The position numbers and the translations under genes were made by a program. Source: PRS1 sp965250265 (GTDB taxonomy: Bacteria; Bacteroidota; Bacteroidia; Flavobacteriales; Flavobacteriaceae). Taken from it: 64,000 nt of DNA. Shown piece by piece: positions 36,261 through 45,232 of this stretch. How positions within the stretch are numbered: position 1 is the first letter of the stretch; each line of letters opens with the position of its first letter. The stretch is taken from NCBI GenBank assembly GCA_965250265.1, contig CBDFNO010000015.1:124001-188000 (forward strand), given 5' to 3'. The notes beneath the pieces were generated by a model, which saw only the letters and a program-made list of their open reading frames with translations, did not search any database and was not told the origin of the DNA.

Positions 36261-37176
36261 ATTTTACAGCAACGGAAAATTATTACTAACCGGAGAGTAT
36301 CTTATTTTGGACGGTGCACTTTCTCTTGCCATACCAACAAAATTTGGTCAATCTTTAATAGTGGAACGAATTGATAAACCAAAACTAATTTGGAAGAGTA
36401 TTAACGACCAAGGAGTTATTTGGTTTGAGGATATATTTTTAACTGAAGAGATTGCTTCAGTTTCTTCAAAACCTCGTAATGATGTTTCAAAACGAATTGT
36501 TCAAATTTTAAAAGCTGCCAGAACACTTAACCCTGAGTTTTTATCTCGAAGTTTAGAAGCCAACACAGGTTTTAGTATCACTACAATATTAGACTTTCCA
36601 AAAAATTGGGGTTTGGGTTCGTCTTCAACTTTAATTAATAATACAGCGCATTGGGCAAACATAGATGCCTATAAATTACTTGAGGCAACATTTGGTGGTA
36701 GTGGTTACGACATTGCCTGTGCAAAACATGATTCTGCAATTACTTATCAACTCCAAAATGAAAGCACAATTGTTAATCCAATAGATTTTAATCCAGATTT
36801 TAAGGAGCAGCTTTACTTTATCTATTTAAATAAAAAACAAGATAGTCGAGATGCAATTGTACAGTACAACTCAAATAAAAATAATTCTAGTTTAGCAATT
36901 TCAGAAATTAGTGATATTACCTCTAAAATAATTACATCTACTTCTTTAGGAGATTTTGAAGCATTGATTACTTCTCATGAGCAAATAGTTTCAAAAATTA
37001 TAAAGCAAAAGCCTGTTAAAGAGTTATTGTTTAATGATTACAAAGGAGCTATAAAAAGTCTAGGAGCTTGGGGAGGAGATTTTATTTTGGCAACAGGGAA
37101 CACAGATTCTTTGAATTATTTTAGTCAAAAAGGTTACCATACTATAATTCCTTATACTGATATGGTTTTAAACTAA
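36253..37176 (+). CDS. GYDIA-type GHMP kinase (mevalonate/phosphomevalonate kinase-like)
   Basis: A 307-residue GHMP-superfamily kinase beginning with GTG (MNRFYSNGKLLLTGEYLIL). The ATP-binding loop is WGLGSSSTLIN, and the eponymous GGSGYDIACAKHDSA motif is at about residues 154-168. The GTG start is supported by the 8-bp overlap with mvaA and by homologues that begin at FYSNGKLLLTGEY. Because it follows HMG-CoA reductase, it most likely phosphorylates mevalonate or phosphomevalonate. Confidence 0.88.
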   Translation: MNRFYSNGKLLLTGEYLILDGALSLAIPTKFGQSLIVERIDKPKLIWKSINDQGVIWFEDIFLTEEIASVSSKPRNDVSKRIVQILKAARTLNPEFLSRSLEANTGFSITTILDFPKNWGLGSSSTLINNTAHWANIDAYKLLEATFGGSGYDIACAKHDSAITYQLQNESTIVNPIDFNPDFKEQLYFIYLNKKQDSRDAIVQYNSNKNNSSLAISEISDITSKIITSTSLGDFEALITSHEQIVSKIIKQKPVKELLFNDYKGAIKSLGAWGGDFILATGNTDSLNYFSQKGYHTIIPYTDMVLN

Positions 37177-37223
37177 AAATAACCACGTAAAACGCAGCTA
37201 TTTTATATATGTTTAATTTTATT

Positions 37224-39374
37224 CTAATAAAAAGTTGCTCTATTATCGTCTATCTCTGAAGCATCTTTTAGCGCATTATATAATACTGTACTTATTGCAT
37301 TAGCTTTAGTAGTTCCTATTCTATTTGCGGCTGCTTGATAACTTGGTAACGCATCAGCTGGAGAAATCTTTGTAGTTTGTACAACATAAACGCCTAAAAC
37401 CCCATCTATTAATTTAGAAGTTTGGCCTTCTGTTAATCCAAACGCAGTACCTATTACTTTTGGTTCTCTACCAGCGCCTGAAAGTGTTGGGTTTTTCATA
37501 TTAATAGCCAACGCCGTTTTTACTGCTTGATTTTCACTTACGGCAATATCATCTAGAGTAGTTCCTGTAATACGAGCTCTAATAAGGTCTGCTTTCTTTT
37601 CTTTTCTAATTTCTGGTAAGGCGGTAACAGATGCTTTTTCTGTACTCATAAGTCCTTTTTCATTAGTTGCTGCTAACATTACAACAGCGTATCCACCACC
37701 TTGAATATTAAAACGCCTTATATCGCCAACATTGGTTGCGTCTTCGAAAGCCCAGCGCACAATAGCCCTTTGGTTTCCTAAACCTGGAATACTTTCGTCT
37801 AAAACTTTCATACTACTTACTGGCAAAACAATATAATTGTTCTGTTTTGCAACTTCACCAAAATTTTGATTAGCAACTGCAATTTCAAATTTGGAAGTTT
37901 CATTAAACACGTTATCTATAGTTTGTTCCGATGGCTCTATTTCTAGAGCAATAGAAGCAATTTGTAAGGCTCTCTGTTGGTTTTTTTGTTCTAAAATTTC
38001 AATAATATGATATCCAAAAGAAGTTTTAACAACCTCTATATCTCCTTTATTATTATCAAACGAAAAATCTTTAAACTCAGGAGCATATGAATCAGTATAT
38101 GCAAATTCTATTTCACCATTTTTTTCATTACTTACTTTATCTGATGATAAGTCTAATAAATCAACAAATTTAGAACGGTTTGATCTAATTGCTGAAAATA
38201 TGCTATCGGCTGTCTCTTTTGCTTCTTCGTCAGTTTTTGTAACACTTAAATCTGCTCTAGTACTCCCAACAAACGGAACTAATATATGTCGAACCTTAAC
38301 TGAATCTGGCATTTGTTTTTCTTCAACTATCTTAGACAACATATAATAATTACCTAGCTTATACGGACCATAAATATCACCTTTATTTAAATTAAAAATA
38401 CTGTCTGCAATTTCTGTAGGCATTAAAGATTTAAACAAAAAGTTATTATTATATTTAATAGCAGAATTAGCATTTACAAAAGCTTCATTATCATCTGTAT
38501 TTTTAAAACCAATAATTGTCTCGTTAGATTTTGAGTTATCGTTATACTCTACTCTATCTTCTATTAAGGCTTTTAAATTATTTTGAATATTAGCTTCATC
38601 TTCCAAAGAGGCTTCTTCTTTAAATTGAATAAAATAAATATCTCTTGAAGCTTCAACTTCGTATTGGCTTTTATTTTTATTAATGTAGTTTGTTATATCT
38701 GATTTTGAAACAGATATTAGACTATCAGGAATTGAAGCATATGGAATTTGAACAAATTTAATATCTACATTATCATTTTCTAATTTATAATCTAATTCTC
38801 CTTCAGCAAGTGTACCAATTACGCCAGCCCTAACCATATTAAAATAGGTTTGCTCCCTACCGCCTGCTGCTATTGTGCTTTCGTAATTAGTCCAGGCTTG
38901 ATAATTTATTGGAGAACCTGCCAACAATGTAGATTCGGTAGGCGTTGCCTGTAAATTTGCTATAAATTCGTTTAGTTTATTTTCGTCGAAAAGACCATCA
39001 ATATCTTTAAATTCTTCAAACGAGCCTAAACTCAATTTTAATAAATCTCTCATCTGGTCTCTTTCTACAACTAATCCTATATTATTAAATTGGGTTTCCA
39101 TTACAGCTTTTCTAATTTCCTGATCCCAAACCCGTTTCATAACTTGGGTACTTGTTCCTTGGCCACCAGCTTGTCTTTGAGCAGCTTCAACTTTTGCTAT
39201 AAAATCATCTCGTTTTATGTCTTCGCCATTTACTGTTGCAATAACATTTTGTGATTTACCTGAAAAGTTAGTACTGCCATCAAAAAGTCCAGATAATATA
39301 AAAGCAAATAATGCCATTGCTATAACAAATATTAGAACTAAAGATTGTTGTCTTATTTTATTTAAAATTGCCAT
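37224..39374 (-). CDS. ppiD: PpiD/SurA-type peptidyl-prolyl isomerase, membrane-anchored
   Basis: A 716-residue protein with an N-terminal membrane helix (LVLIFVIAMALFAFILSGLF), a SurA_N-like helical domain (VNGEDIKRDDFIAKVEAAQR) and a parvulin domain (VRHILVPFVGS followed by a long insert and FGYHIIEIL). This is the PpiD layout. It would help fold outer-membrane and secreted proteins on the periplasmic face of the inner membrane. It is the last of a minus-strand run that contains lptC and other envelope genes. Confidence 0.92.
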   Translation of the reverse strand: MAILNKIRQQSLVLIFVIAMALFAFILSGLFDGSTNFSGKSQNVIATVNGEDIKRDDFIAKVEAAQRQAGGQGTSTQVMKRVWDQEIRKAVMETQFNNIGLVVERDQMRDLLKLSLGSFEEFKDIDGLFDENKLNEFIANLQATPTESTLLAGSPINYQAWTNYESTIAAGGREQTYFNMVRAGVIGTLAEGELDYKLENDNVDIKFVQIPYASIPDSLISVSKSDITNYINKNKSQYEVEASRDIYFIQFKEEASLEDEANIQNNLKALIEDRVEYNDNSKSNETIIGFKNTDDNEAFVNANSAIKYNNNFLFKSLMPTEIADSIFNLNKGDIYGPYKLGNYYMLSKIVEEKQMPDSVKVRHILVPFVGSTRADLSVTKTDEEAKETADSIFSAIRSNRSKFVDLLDLSSDKVSNEKNGEIEFAYTDSYAPEFKDFSFDNNKGDIEVVKTSFGYHIIEILEQKNQQRALQIASIALEIEPSEQTIDNVFNETSKFEIAVANQNFGEVAKQNNYIVLPVSSMKVLDESIPGLGNQRAIVRWAFEDATNVGDIRRFNIQGGGYAVVMLAATNEKGLMSTEKASVTALPEIRKEKKADLIRARITGTTLDDIAVSENQAVKTALAINMKNPTLSGAGREPKVIGTAFGLTEGQTSKLIDGVLGVYVVQTTKISPADALPSYQAAANRIGTTKANAISTVLYNALKDASEIDDNRATFY

Positions 39375-39473
39375 TTTATGTATGTTTTGATAAAAATTAT
39401 CGTGCGCGAAAATACCATTTTCTGTTTAATAATAAAAGGAGAACAACAGATTAATTCGCTTATTATACGTTTT

Positions 39474-40763
39474 TTATTCGTCTTCTATAATTTGAAGTGA
39501 AACAACGTCAATTTTAGTATTTGACACTTCTATAATGGTAAATATAAAATTTTCAATTTTCACTGTTTCGTTTTGCTGTGGTATTTCTTCTGTACTATTT
39601 ACAATTAGTCCTCCAAGAGTTTCATAGTTCTCGTCTTCTGGAAGGTTAATTTTATATGTTTCATTTAAATAATCTACATCTAATCTTGCCGAAAAGTTAT
39701 ATTGTGTATTGCTTAGTTTTTCTTCTAATAATTTAATATTATCATGTTCGTCTTCAATTTCTCCAAACAGTTCTTCCACAATATCTTCAACTGTCATAAC
39801 ACCAGAAGTTCCTCCGTATTCATCCAAAACCACGGCAACACTTTTTCGCCTTTTGGTTAGAATATTTAAAACATCTTTAATAAGCATAGTCTCTGGCACA
39901 AACTCAATTGGGCGCATAATGGATTTTATGGTTTTGGGCTTTTTAAATAATTCAAAAGAATGTACATAGCCTAAAATATCGTCTTTGGTGTTCTTATAAA
40001 CTAATATTTTTGAATATCCTGTATCGATAAACAGCTCATTTAAAGATTTTACAGTATCATGAATCTCTAAAGCGACCAGTTCAGTACGAGGAATCATAAC
40101 CTCTCGTGCTTTTACTTCTGAAAATTCTAATGCATTTTGAAACATTTGTATTTCACTATCTACTTCTTCGTGCTCTTCAACAGTTTCCATTTGTTCGTTT
40201 ATATAATTCCCTAATTCTACTTTCGAAAACGCTAATTGTACTTGGTCTCCTTCGGTTTTAAAAAATTGTTTTAGTATAACATCCGAAATCCACAATAAAA
40301 AATCTGAAATTATAGAAAATAGGATGTAAAAGACAACTGCAGGAAAAGCAAAAATTTTAAGTAAAAGGTTTGAATATATTTGAAAGAATACTTTTGGCAA
40401 AAATTCGGCAGTAATAAGAATTACTAATGTAGATATCACAGTTTGTGTAAGTAAGCTTAAATTGGAAAACAAATAATTTACCATATCATAATTTGAAGGT
40501 AAATTGGTTTTGAACCAGCTCACTAAAAGTTCTCCCATAAAAACCCCATAAATTACTAATGCTATATTATTACCTATAAGCATGGTAGCTATAAATTTAG
40601 AAGGCTTTGCTGTAAGCTTGACAAGTAGTTTAGCTAATAACCCATTTTGTTTTTTTTCTATTTCTATATGAATCTTGTTAGAAGATATATAGGCAATTTC
40701 CATTCCTGAAAAAAATGCAGAAAACAACAGCGATACAACAATAATGATAATCTCTGTGTTCAT
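39474..40763 (-). CDS. CNNM/CorC (hemolysin) family membrane protein
   Basis: A 429-residue protein. An N-terminal CNNM transmembrane domain (AFFSGMEIAYISSNKIHIE) is followed by paired CBS domains (VMIPRTELVALEI and FVPETMLIKDVLNIL) with VVLDEYGGTSGVMTVEDIVE, and a C-terminal CorC_HlyC domain. Family members affect magnesium or cobalt transport; GldE, involved in flavobacterial gliding, also belongs here, but this gene is not next to other gld genes. It starts 2 bp after the 63-residue membrane protein. Confidence 0.92.
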   Translation of the reverse strand: MNTEIIIIVVSLLFSAFFSGMEIAYISSNKIHIEIEKKQNGLLAKLLVKLTAKPSKFIATMLIGNNIALVIYGVFMGELLVSWFKTNLPSNYDMVNYLFSNLSLLTQTVISTLVILITAEFLPKVFFQIYSNLLLKIFAFPAVVFYILFSIISDFLLWISDVILKQFFKTEGDQVQLAFSKVELGNYINEQMETVEEHEEVDSEIQMFQNALEFSEVKAREVMIPRTELVALEIHDTVKSLNELFIDTGYSKILVYKNTKDDILGYVHSFELFKKPKTIKSIMRPIEFVPETMLIKDVLNILTKRRKSVAVVLDEYGGTSGVMTVEDIVEELFGEIEDEHDNIKLLEEKLSNTQYNFSARLDVDYLNETYKINLPEDENYETLGGLIVNSTEEIPQQNETVKIENFIFTIIEVSNTKIDVVSLQIIEDE

Positions 40764-40765
40764 TT

Positions 40766-40957
40766 TTAAAGTTTGCCTCTATCTTCAAATCGTTTACGAA
40801 ACTTCTTTCTAAAGAAAAACATAAATATTGCTAATGCAGCAAAAAATAAAGATATATAGGCTCCATTTCTATCGGTATTCCATTTACTTATTACATCGTA
40901 TAAAAATAATACAGCAAAAATGAGATAAGCGTATTGTAAAAATTGAAGTAACTTCAT
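40766..40957 (-). CDS. Small two-helix membrane protein
   Basis: A 63-residue protein with two hydrophobic helices (YAYLIFAVLFLYDVI and AYISLFFAALAIFMFFF) and a basic C-terminus (RKKFRKRFEDRGK). I do not recognise a named family. It sits between lptC (49 bp upstream) and the CNNM/CorC gene (2 bp downstream) in the envelope operon. Confidence 0.75.
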   Translation of the reverse strand: MKLLQFLQYAYLIFAVLFLYDVISKWNTDRNGAYISLFFAALAIFMFFFRKKFRKRFEDRGKL

Positions 40958-41006
40958 AATTTTAAGAGCGTTTTTGGCTTGTTAATGTATATAGTAAAGA
41001 TAAGAA

Positions 41007-41561
41007 TTATTCGTCTATAAAAATTTTGCCAGTCATTTCTAAAACTTGTGCTTGTGTAAAATCCTTATTAGAATCAAATCCAATTCCATTAATTATTTTT
41101 TCTTCTGTTATAAATCTTACAGGTTGGTTTGTAAACAACCATTCGGTCTTTTGGTCATAAAACAATTGGTCGGCATAAAGTGTATCCTTATTATGTGTTG
41201 TTAATACTACGTTTCCCTGAAGGTCAATAAGGTCTGTTTCGTTGTACATAATTGCGTAATCTGAAACAACATTACTTTTATTATTATCCTCATCAAACAA
41301 AGTGAGATTAATACCATCAGGAAATTCGTAAAATGCAAATTCTCTATTGGAATAATTCAACATTTTTGGGCTAATAAGATGAGTTTTTAACTTTCCAGAA
41401 TCTGTATATTTTGTATTAATATTTTCAGCAATACTTAATGGTCCACTATCTAGAATGCCTATATTTTGTATGTCTTTAAAATTGCTTTTACACGAAAAAA
41501 ACATGGTCACAGTAAAGACTGTGACCATAAATATTATTTTATATTTTAAAACTGTTTGCAT
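41007..41561 (-). CDS. lptC: LPS-export periplasmic protein LptC, lipoprotein form
   Basis: A 184-residue protein with a lipobox (TVTMFFSCKSN) and the LptC/OstA-like beta-jellyroll: SGKLKTHLISPKMLNY, LTLFDEDNNKSNVVSDYAIM, DLQGNVVLTTHNKDTLYADQ and NGIGFDSNKDFTQAQVL. It would carry LPS between the inner-membrane transporter and the periplasmic bridge. The start at 41561 overlaps the TAA of the TPR gene in a TAATG junction; the longer ORF to 41600 lies inside that gene and is not used. Confidence 0.9.
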   Translation of the reverse strand: MQTVLKYKIIFMVTVFTVTMFFSCKSNFKDIQNIGILDSGPLSIAENINTKYTDSGKLKTHLISPKMLNYSNREFAFYEFPDGINLTLFDEDNNKSNVVSDYAIMYNETDLIDLQGNVVLTTHNKDTLYADQLFYDQKTEWLFTNQPVRFITEEKIINGIGFDSNKDFTQAQVLEMTGKIFIDE

Positions 41562-42946
41562 TATAACTTTGGAACCTTGACACTTCTTCCAATCCAACAT
41601 CCAATTTTAATTGTCTCTCCCGATCTACCAGAAGTAAATATTTCACTTTTACTTGGTGCTTGTGCCATATATCTTGCAGCATTTTGAGAAGCACTCCTTT
41701 TTAAACTTGCATCAACTCTTCCCGCTTTTCTTACTTCTTGAGCTGCTAACCAATATACGGCTCTTTTAGTAAAATTATCTGTACCGCAATTTTTTGCACT
41801 TTTAGCATACATTGCAGCAATGGCTATATGTGCACTCCCCAAGGATGGGTTTTCGGCTAAAGCCTTACCATAATAACTTCTTGCTTTGCCATAACTTCCC
41901 TTTTTTCTGAATTTTCCAGCAATTCTATTTAGGATTTTAGCTTTTTCGTAACTGTCGGTTTCTAAATTTACAGCTTGATTATAATATTCAAGTGCTTCAG
42001 TACTGTTTCCTTCTTTATCTTTTAAGATTCCTAAATAGTACGCGGTTGAAGCATTTGGTTCGATTGCATTTTTTTGCTCAACAACTTTAACAAATAGCGG
42101 ATCGTCTGTACATTCTTTAGTAAACATTCTATTCATTGCTCTTTGCAACCAAATACCATCATTCTTAAATTCTTCAAAATCTCTAGTATAAAGTGGAATT
42201 AAATTTTCGCAATTTGCTCTTTCTCCCAGCTTACTATCTACACTACCAGCAATTTTATTATAAGCTACTACATAGCTATTATAAGACTTTACTCTATTAG
42301 CATCTTTTTTACTTAATTGCACATCTTCTTCATCTCCTCTTGGCACAAACTTATTTAATTTTTGCGTATAGTTTTTAATTTCAGCTTCTATCTTTTCGCT
42401 AATATCGTCGTATTTATTAAATAAGGCCTGGGCAGATTTCTTTTTTGCATCATACAGGTCTACCATTAAAGAAAAATAAGTATATAAGCTTTTAGGATTA
42501 GTAAATGTTTTTGCGTCTGCTTTATAAGCTGCATCAAAACCATCATATAAATACTCATCCGTTTTGTTTAATTCTTTTTTATAATCGTATTGTAGTTGGC
42601 AAGCTTTAGCCATATATTGTCCTTTGGGTGTTTTACTTGCAAAGTACATTTGTCTTTCTTCCCAAAGTTTTATCAAATCGTTTACGAAACTTACTTTTTC
42701 ACTACCTGAAGAATTATCGATCTTATACTTAAGAATTTTTTCTCCATGTGTATAGATAGCTCTACTAAATTTAGGATTTCTTTCTCTTAATTCCATCCAA
42801 GGACTAAAAGCACTATCATAATTTTTAGCTTTAGCATATTGATCAAAAATTGAGAGTGTTGCTAAATCTTCTTCGTTGGTAGCTTGAGCTATAACAGCAT
42901 TAAAGCTTATAAAAAGCAATACTAATAGTGTAATTTTCGTCTTCAT
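41561..42946 (-). CDS. Periplasmic TPR-repeat protein
   Basis: A 461-residue protein with signal peptide MKTKITLLVLLFISFNAVIAQ and helical repeats. Two clear TPR units are ASTAYYLGILKDKEGNSTEA and GKARSYYGKALAENPSLGSA. The C-terminus reads GETIKIGCWIGRSVKVPKL. It is placed between an outer-membrane protein (20 bp upstream) and lptC, which suggests an envelope-assembly scaffold. No enzyme motif is seen. Confidence 0.85.
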   Translation of the reverse strand: MKTKITLLVLLFISFNAVIAQATNEEDLATLSIFDQYAKAKNYDSAFSPWMELRERNPKFSRAIYTHGEKILKYKIDNSSGSEKVSFVNDLIKLWEERQMYFASKTPKGQYMAKACQLQYDYKKELNKTDEYLYDGFDAAYKADAKTFTNPKSLYTYFSLMVDLYDAKKKSAQALFNKYDDISEKIEAEIKNYTQKLNKFVPRGDEEDVQLSKKDANRVKSYNSYVVAYNKIAGSVDSKLGERANCENLIPLYTRDFEEFKNDGIWLQRAMNRMFTKECTDDPLFVKVVEQKNAIEPNASTAYYLGILKDKEGNSTEALEYYNQAVNLETDSYEKAKILNRIAGKFRKKGSYGKARSYYGKALAENPSLGSAHIAIAAMYAKSAKNCGTDNFTKRAVYWLAAQEVRKAGRVDASLKRSASQNAARYMAQAPSKSEIFTSGRSGETIKIGCWIGRSVKVPKL

Positions 42947-42966
42947 AATTCAAGTATTATTTTAAG

Positions 42967-44280
42967 TTAGTTATACTGTCTTTTCACAAACCATCTATCG
43001 TTTAACGATAAACTTATTTGGAAATTTATAAAATTTTCTTCAACTAAATTTTGATTGGTTGTTCCTTTTTTTCCTATTTCTATTCCTAAATTAGCATTAG
43101 AAAAGAAACCTCCAACTGGTAACCCTACTCCAAAAGATATGCCAAACTCATTAATTGACTCGTTATTTATCTTTAAACCTGTATCTTCAAAACGTATTCC
43201 TGCTCTGTAAACAATTCTTTTTAAATAATTATTAAAAGAATTGTACTGTGGAATATAAAATCCTCCAACCGAAATTGTTGTGGCGTCTACAAAAGTAGTA
43301 TTTTCTATATTAATTATTCTATTTGAAAATTCGCTAGTTTTTAACAAAGTATATTCTGCTCCTAAAAACCATTTACTTGGTTGACCAATTCCTAATCCAA
43401 AAGTTGTTTTAGTAGGCAATGTTAAGGTTGTTGCTTTTAAACCATCTGCATTTAAATCTGCTTCAATTTCGGTTACAGCAAACTCTTGTCCAGTTGTCTC
43501 ATTTGTTATTATGGTTGCAAATATTCTCTCATTATTAGATGATAAATCTGCTTTAGGCGAAAATGTAAACGCCGAAGTAAGCTGTAATCTATCATTAATC
43601 ATTGGGTTATAAGATAAACCAATGTCATAATTTAAACCACTTAAATCTGACCTGTTACTTTCTCTACTTTGATATTGTAGAGGGTTTCCCTCATCATCAT
43701 ATACAAACTCAATAGCAGTATTAGTTATATTTCCAAAATTATATTTAGCATTAACACCTATGCTTAAATTTTTAGTAATTTGATAGCCTAATCCTAAAAA
43801 GGCTATGTTAACGCCTCCTTCGCCTCTAAATCTATTAGTGAGTATATCTTCACTATTAGTAAATTCCAATTTATAACCTACTGATGTGAAAGGTAATAAT
43901 CCAAATCCCATACCAAATTTTCCCATAGGTACAGACAAAGCTAAATAATCAAAAGTTGTTGCATTTGCATTTGCTGAAGCAGAATTACTTTTTAATTTAG
44001 CACTTGAATGGCTTCCTCCAACGGTAAATTTTATTGGTCGCCCTTCTCCATTAAAGGGAGAAATTTTAATGCTATTCCCAGCATATGATGCTGGATTTCT
44101 TAAATTTATATGAATACTATCTGTATAGATACTTAGTCCACCCATACTTCTATTTTCTGTTGTACCTTTAAATTTTAAACTACCTATTCCATAAAATGAA
44201 TATGGAGATGTTGTGCCTTCTTGAGAATGTACATTTAACGCTAAAAAGGCTATAAAAACTAAACAAAGTTTTTTGATCAT
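42967..44280 (-). CDS. Outer-membrane beta-barrel protein (FadL/OmpP1-like)
   Basis: A 437-residue protein with a signal peptide (LVFIAFLALNVHSQ) followed by amphipathic beta-strands through to a C-terminal QISLSLNDRWFVKRQYN. SPYSFYGIGSLKFKGTTENR at the start and alternating strand patterns (NLSIGVNAKYNFGNITNTAI) suggest a 14-strand barrel of the OmpP1/FadL type. What it transports is unknown. It starts at the A of the coaX stop (TAATG), so the two are coupled. Confidence 0.8.
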   Translation of the reverse strand: MIKKLCLVFIAFLALNVHSQEGTTSPYSFYGIGSLKFKGTTENRSMGGLSIYTDSIHINLRNPASYAGNSIKISPFNGEGRPIKFTVGGSHSSAKLKSNSASANANATTFDYLALSVPMGKFGMGFGLLPFTSVGYKLEFTNSEDILTNRFRGEGGVNIAFLGLGYQITKNLSIGVNAKYNFGNITNTAIEFVYDDEGNPLQYQSRESNRSDLSGLNYDIGLSYNPMINDRLQLTSAFTFSPKADLSSNNERIFATIITNETTGQEFAVTEIEADLNADGLKATTLTLPTKTTFGLGIGQPSKWFLGAEYTLLKTSEFSNRIINIENTTFVDATTISVGGFYIPQYNSFNNYLKRIVYRAGIRFEDTGLKINNESINEFGISFGVGLPVGGFFSNANLGIEIGKKGTTNQNLVEENFINFQISLSLNDRWFVKRQYN

Positions 44281-45008
44281 TATTTTGTATTAAATTCTAA
44301 AATATAATTTAAACCTTCTAAAAGAAAATTTGAATGCGCAAATATGCTACTTTTTAATCGCTTTGACAAGAAATCTGCATCTCCTCCTGTTAAAATAATT
44401 GTTAAATCTTTATATTTTTTGTCATATTTGCTAATAGTGCCATCAATTTCGTTTAAAATTCCATTAATTATTCCAGAGTGTATAGATTCGGCTGTAGAGT
44501 TACCTATAAAACTATGTGGCACTTTTGTTTCTAATAACGGTAAGTTTGTTGTTAAATTATTTAAAGATTGGTACCTAACTCTTATTCCAGGTGAAATAGC
44601 TCCTCCAAGATATTCATTTTCGTTACTAATAAAATCGTAAGTAATACAGGTTCCTACATCAATAATTAAAACGTTCTGGTCTTTGTGTTTTTTAACCGAA
44701 GCACTTACTAAAGCTATTCTATCTACTCCTAAAGTTTTTGGTGATTTATAATGATTAGTAAATGGTATTTTAGTTGAAGTATCCAATACAATTATCTTAA
44801 ATTGACTTTTAATATAATTGATATTACTTTTGTCTAAGCTTCCTACCGATGATATTATTCCTTTTGTAATAAATTTAAATTCTTTTTTAATATTATCAAG
44901 TCCATTTTGAATATTTTCTAGGATAACTCTTTTTTTAAAAATAAGTTTTTCATCCTCAAAAATTGCAAGTTTTACAGTTGTATTCCCAACATCAATAATT
45001 AAGTTCAT
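44280..45008 (-). CDS. coaX: Type III pantothenate kinase
   Basis: A 242-residue ASKHA-fold kinase that phosphorylates pantothenate, the first step of CoA synthesis, without feedback by CoA in known members. Motifs are LIIDVGNTTVKLAIF at the N-terminus (ATP/phosphate loop, D6), PKTLGVDRIALVSA, LIIDVGTCITYDFI (second aspartate) and GAISPGIRVRY; ILTGGDADFL closes the fold. It heads a minus-strand operon of envelope genes running to ppiD. Confidence 0.95.
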   Translation of the reverse strand: MNLIIDVGNTTVKLAIFEDEKLIFKKRVILENIQNGLDNIKKEFKFITKGIISSVGSLDKSNINYIKSQFKIIVLDTSTKIPFTNHYKSPKTLGVDRIALVSASVKKHKDQNVLIIDVGTCITYDFISNENEYLGGAISPGIRVRYQSLNNLTTNLPLLETKVPHSFIGNSTAESIHSGIINGILNEIDGTISKYDKKYKDLTIILTGGDADFLSKRLKSSIFAHSNFLLEGLNYILEFNTK

Positions 45009-45059
45009 ATCACAAATAAAAACTGTAAATTTACAAAAACCATATTTTATAAATTTTCT

Positions 45060-45091
45060 TTTGGGGAATAATAAAATTGAATTTATATTTG
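45060..45091 (+). promoter_or_regulatory. Promoter of tRNA-Phe
   Basis: TTTG (45060-45063), 20-nt spacer, TATATTTG (45084-45091): an exact match to the Bacteroidota housekeeping promoter, 16 bp before the mature tRNA. Confidence 0.8.
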
Positions 45092-45107
45092 CATCCGCAT
45101 TTAGCGA

Positions 45108-45180
<73 letters not shown>

Positions 45181-45183
45181 CTT

Positions 45184-45213
45184 AAAAACCCAAACAAATT
45201 TGTTTGGGTTTTT
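45184..45213. terminator. Bidirectional terminator after tRNA-Phe
   Basis: A 13-bp stem (45184-45196 with 45201-45213), loop AATT, containing CCC/GGG and followed by a long T-run to 45221. It also ends the minus-strand threonine dehydrogenase gene. Confidence 0.9.
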
Positions 45214-45232
45214 TGTTTTTTGGCTTCACATT

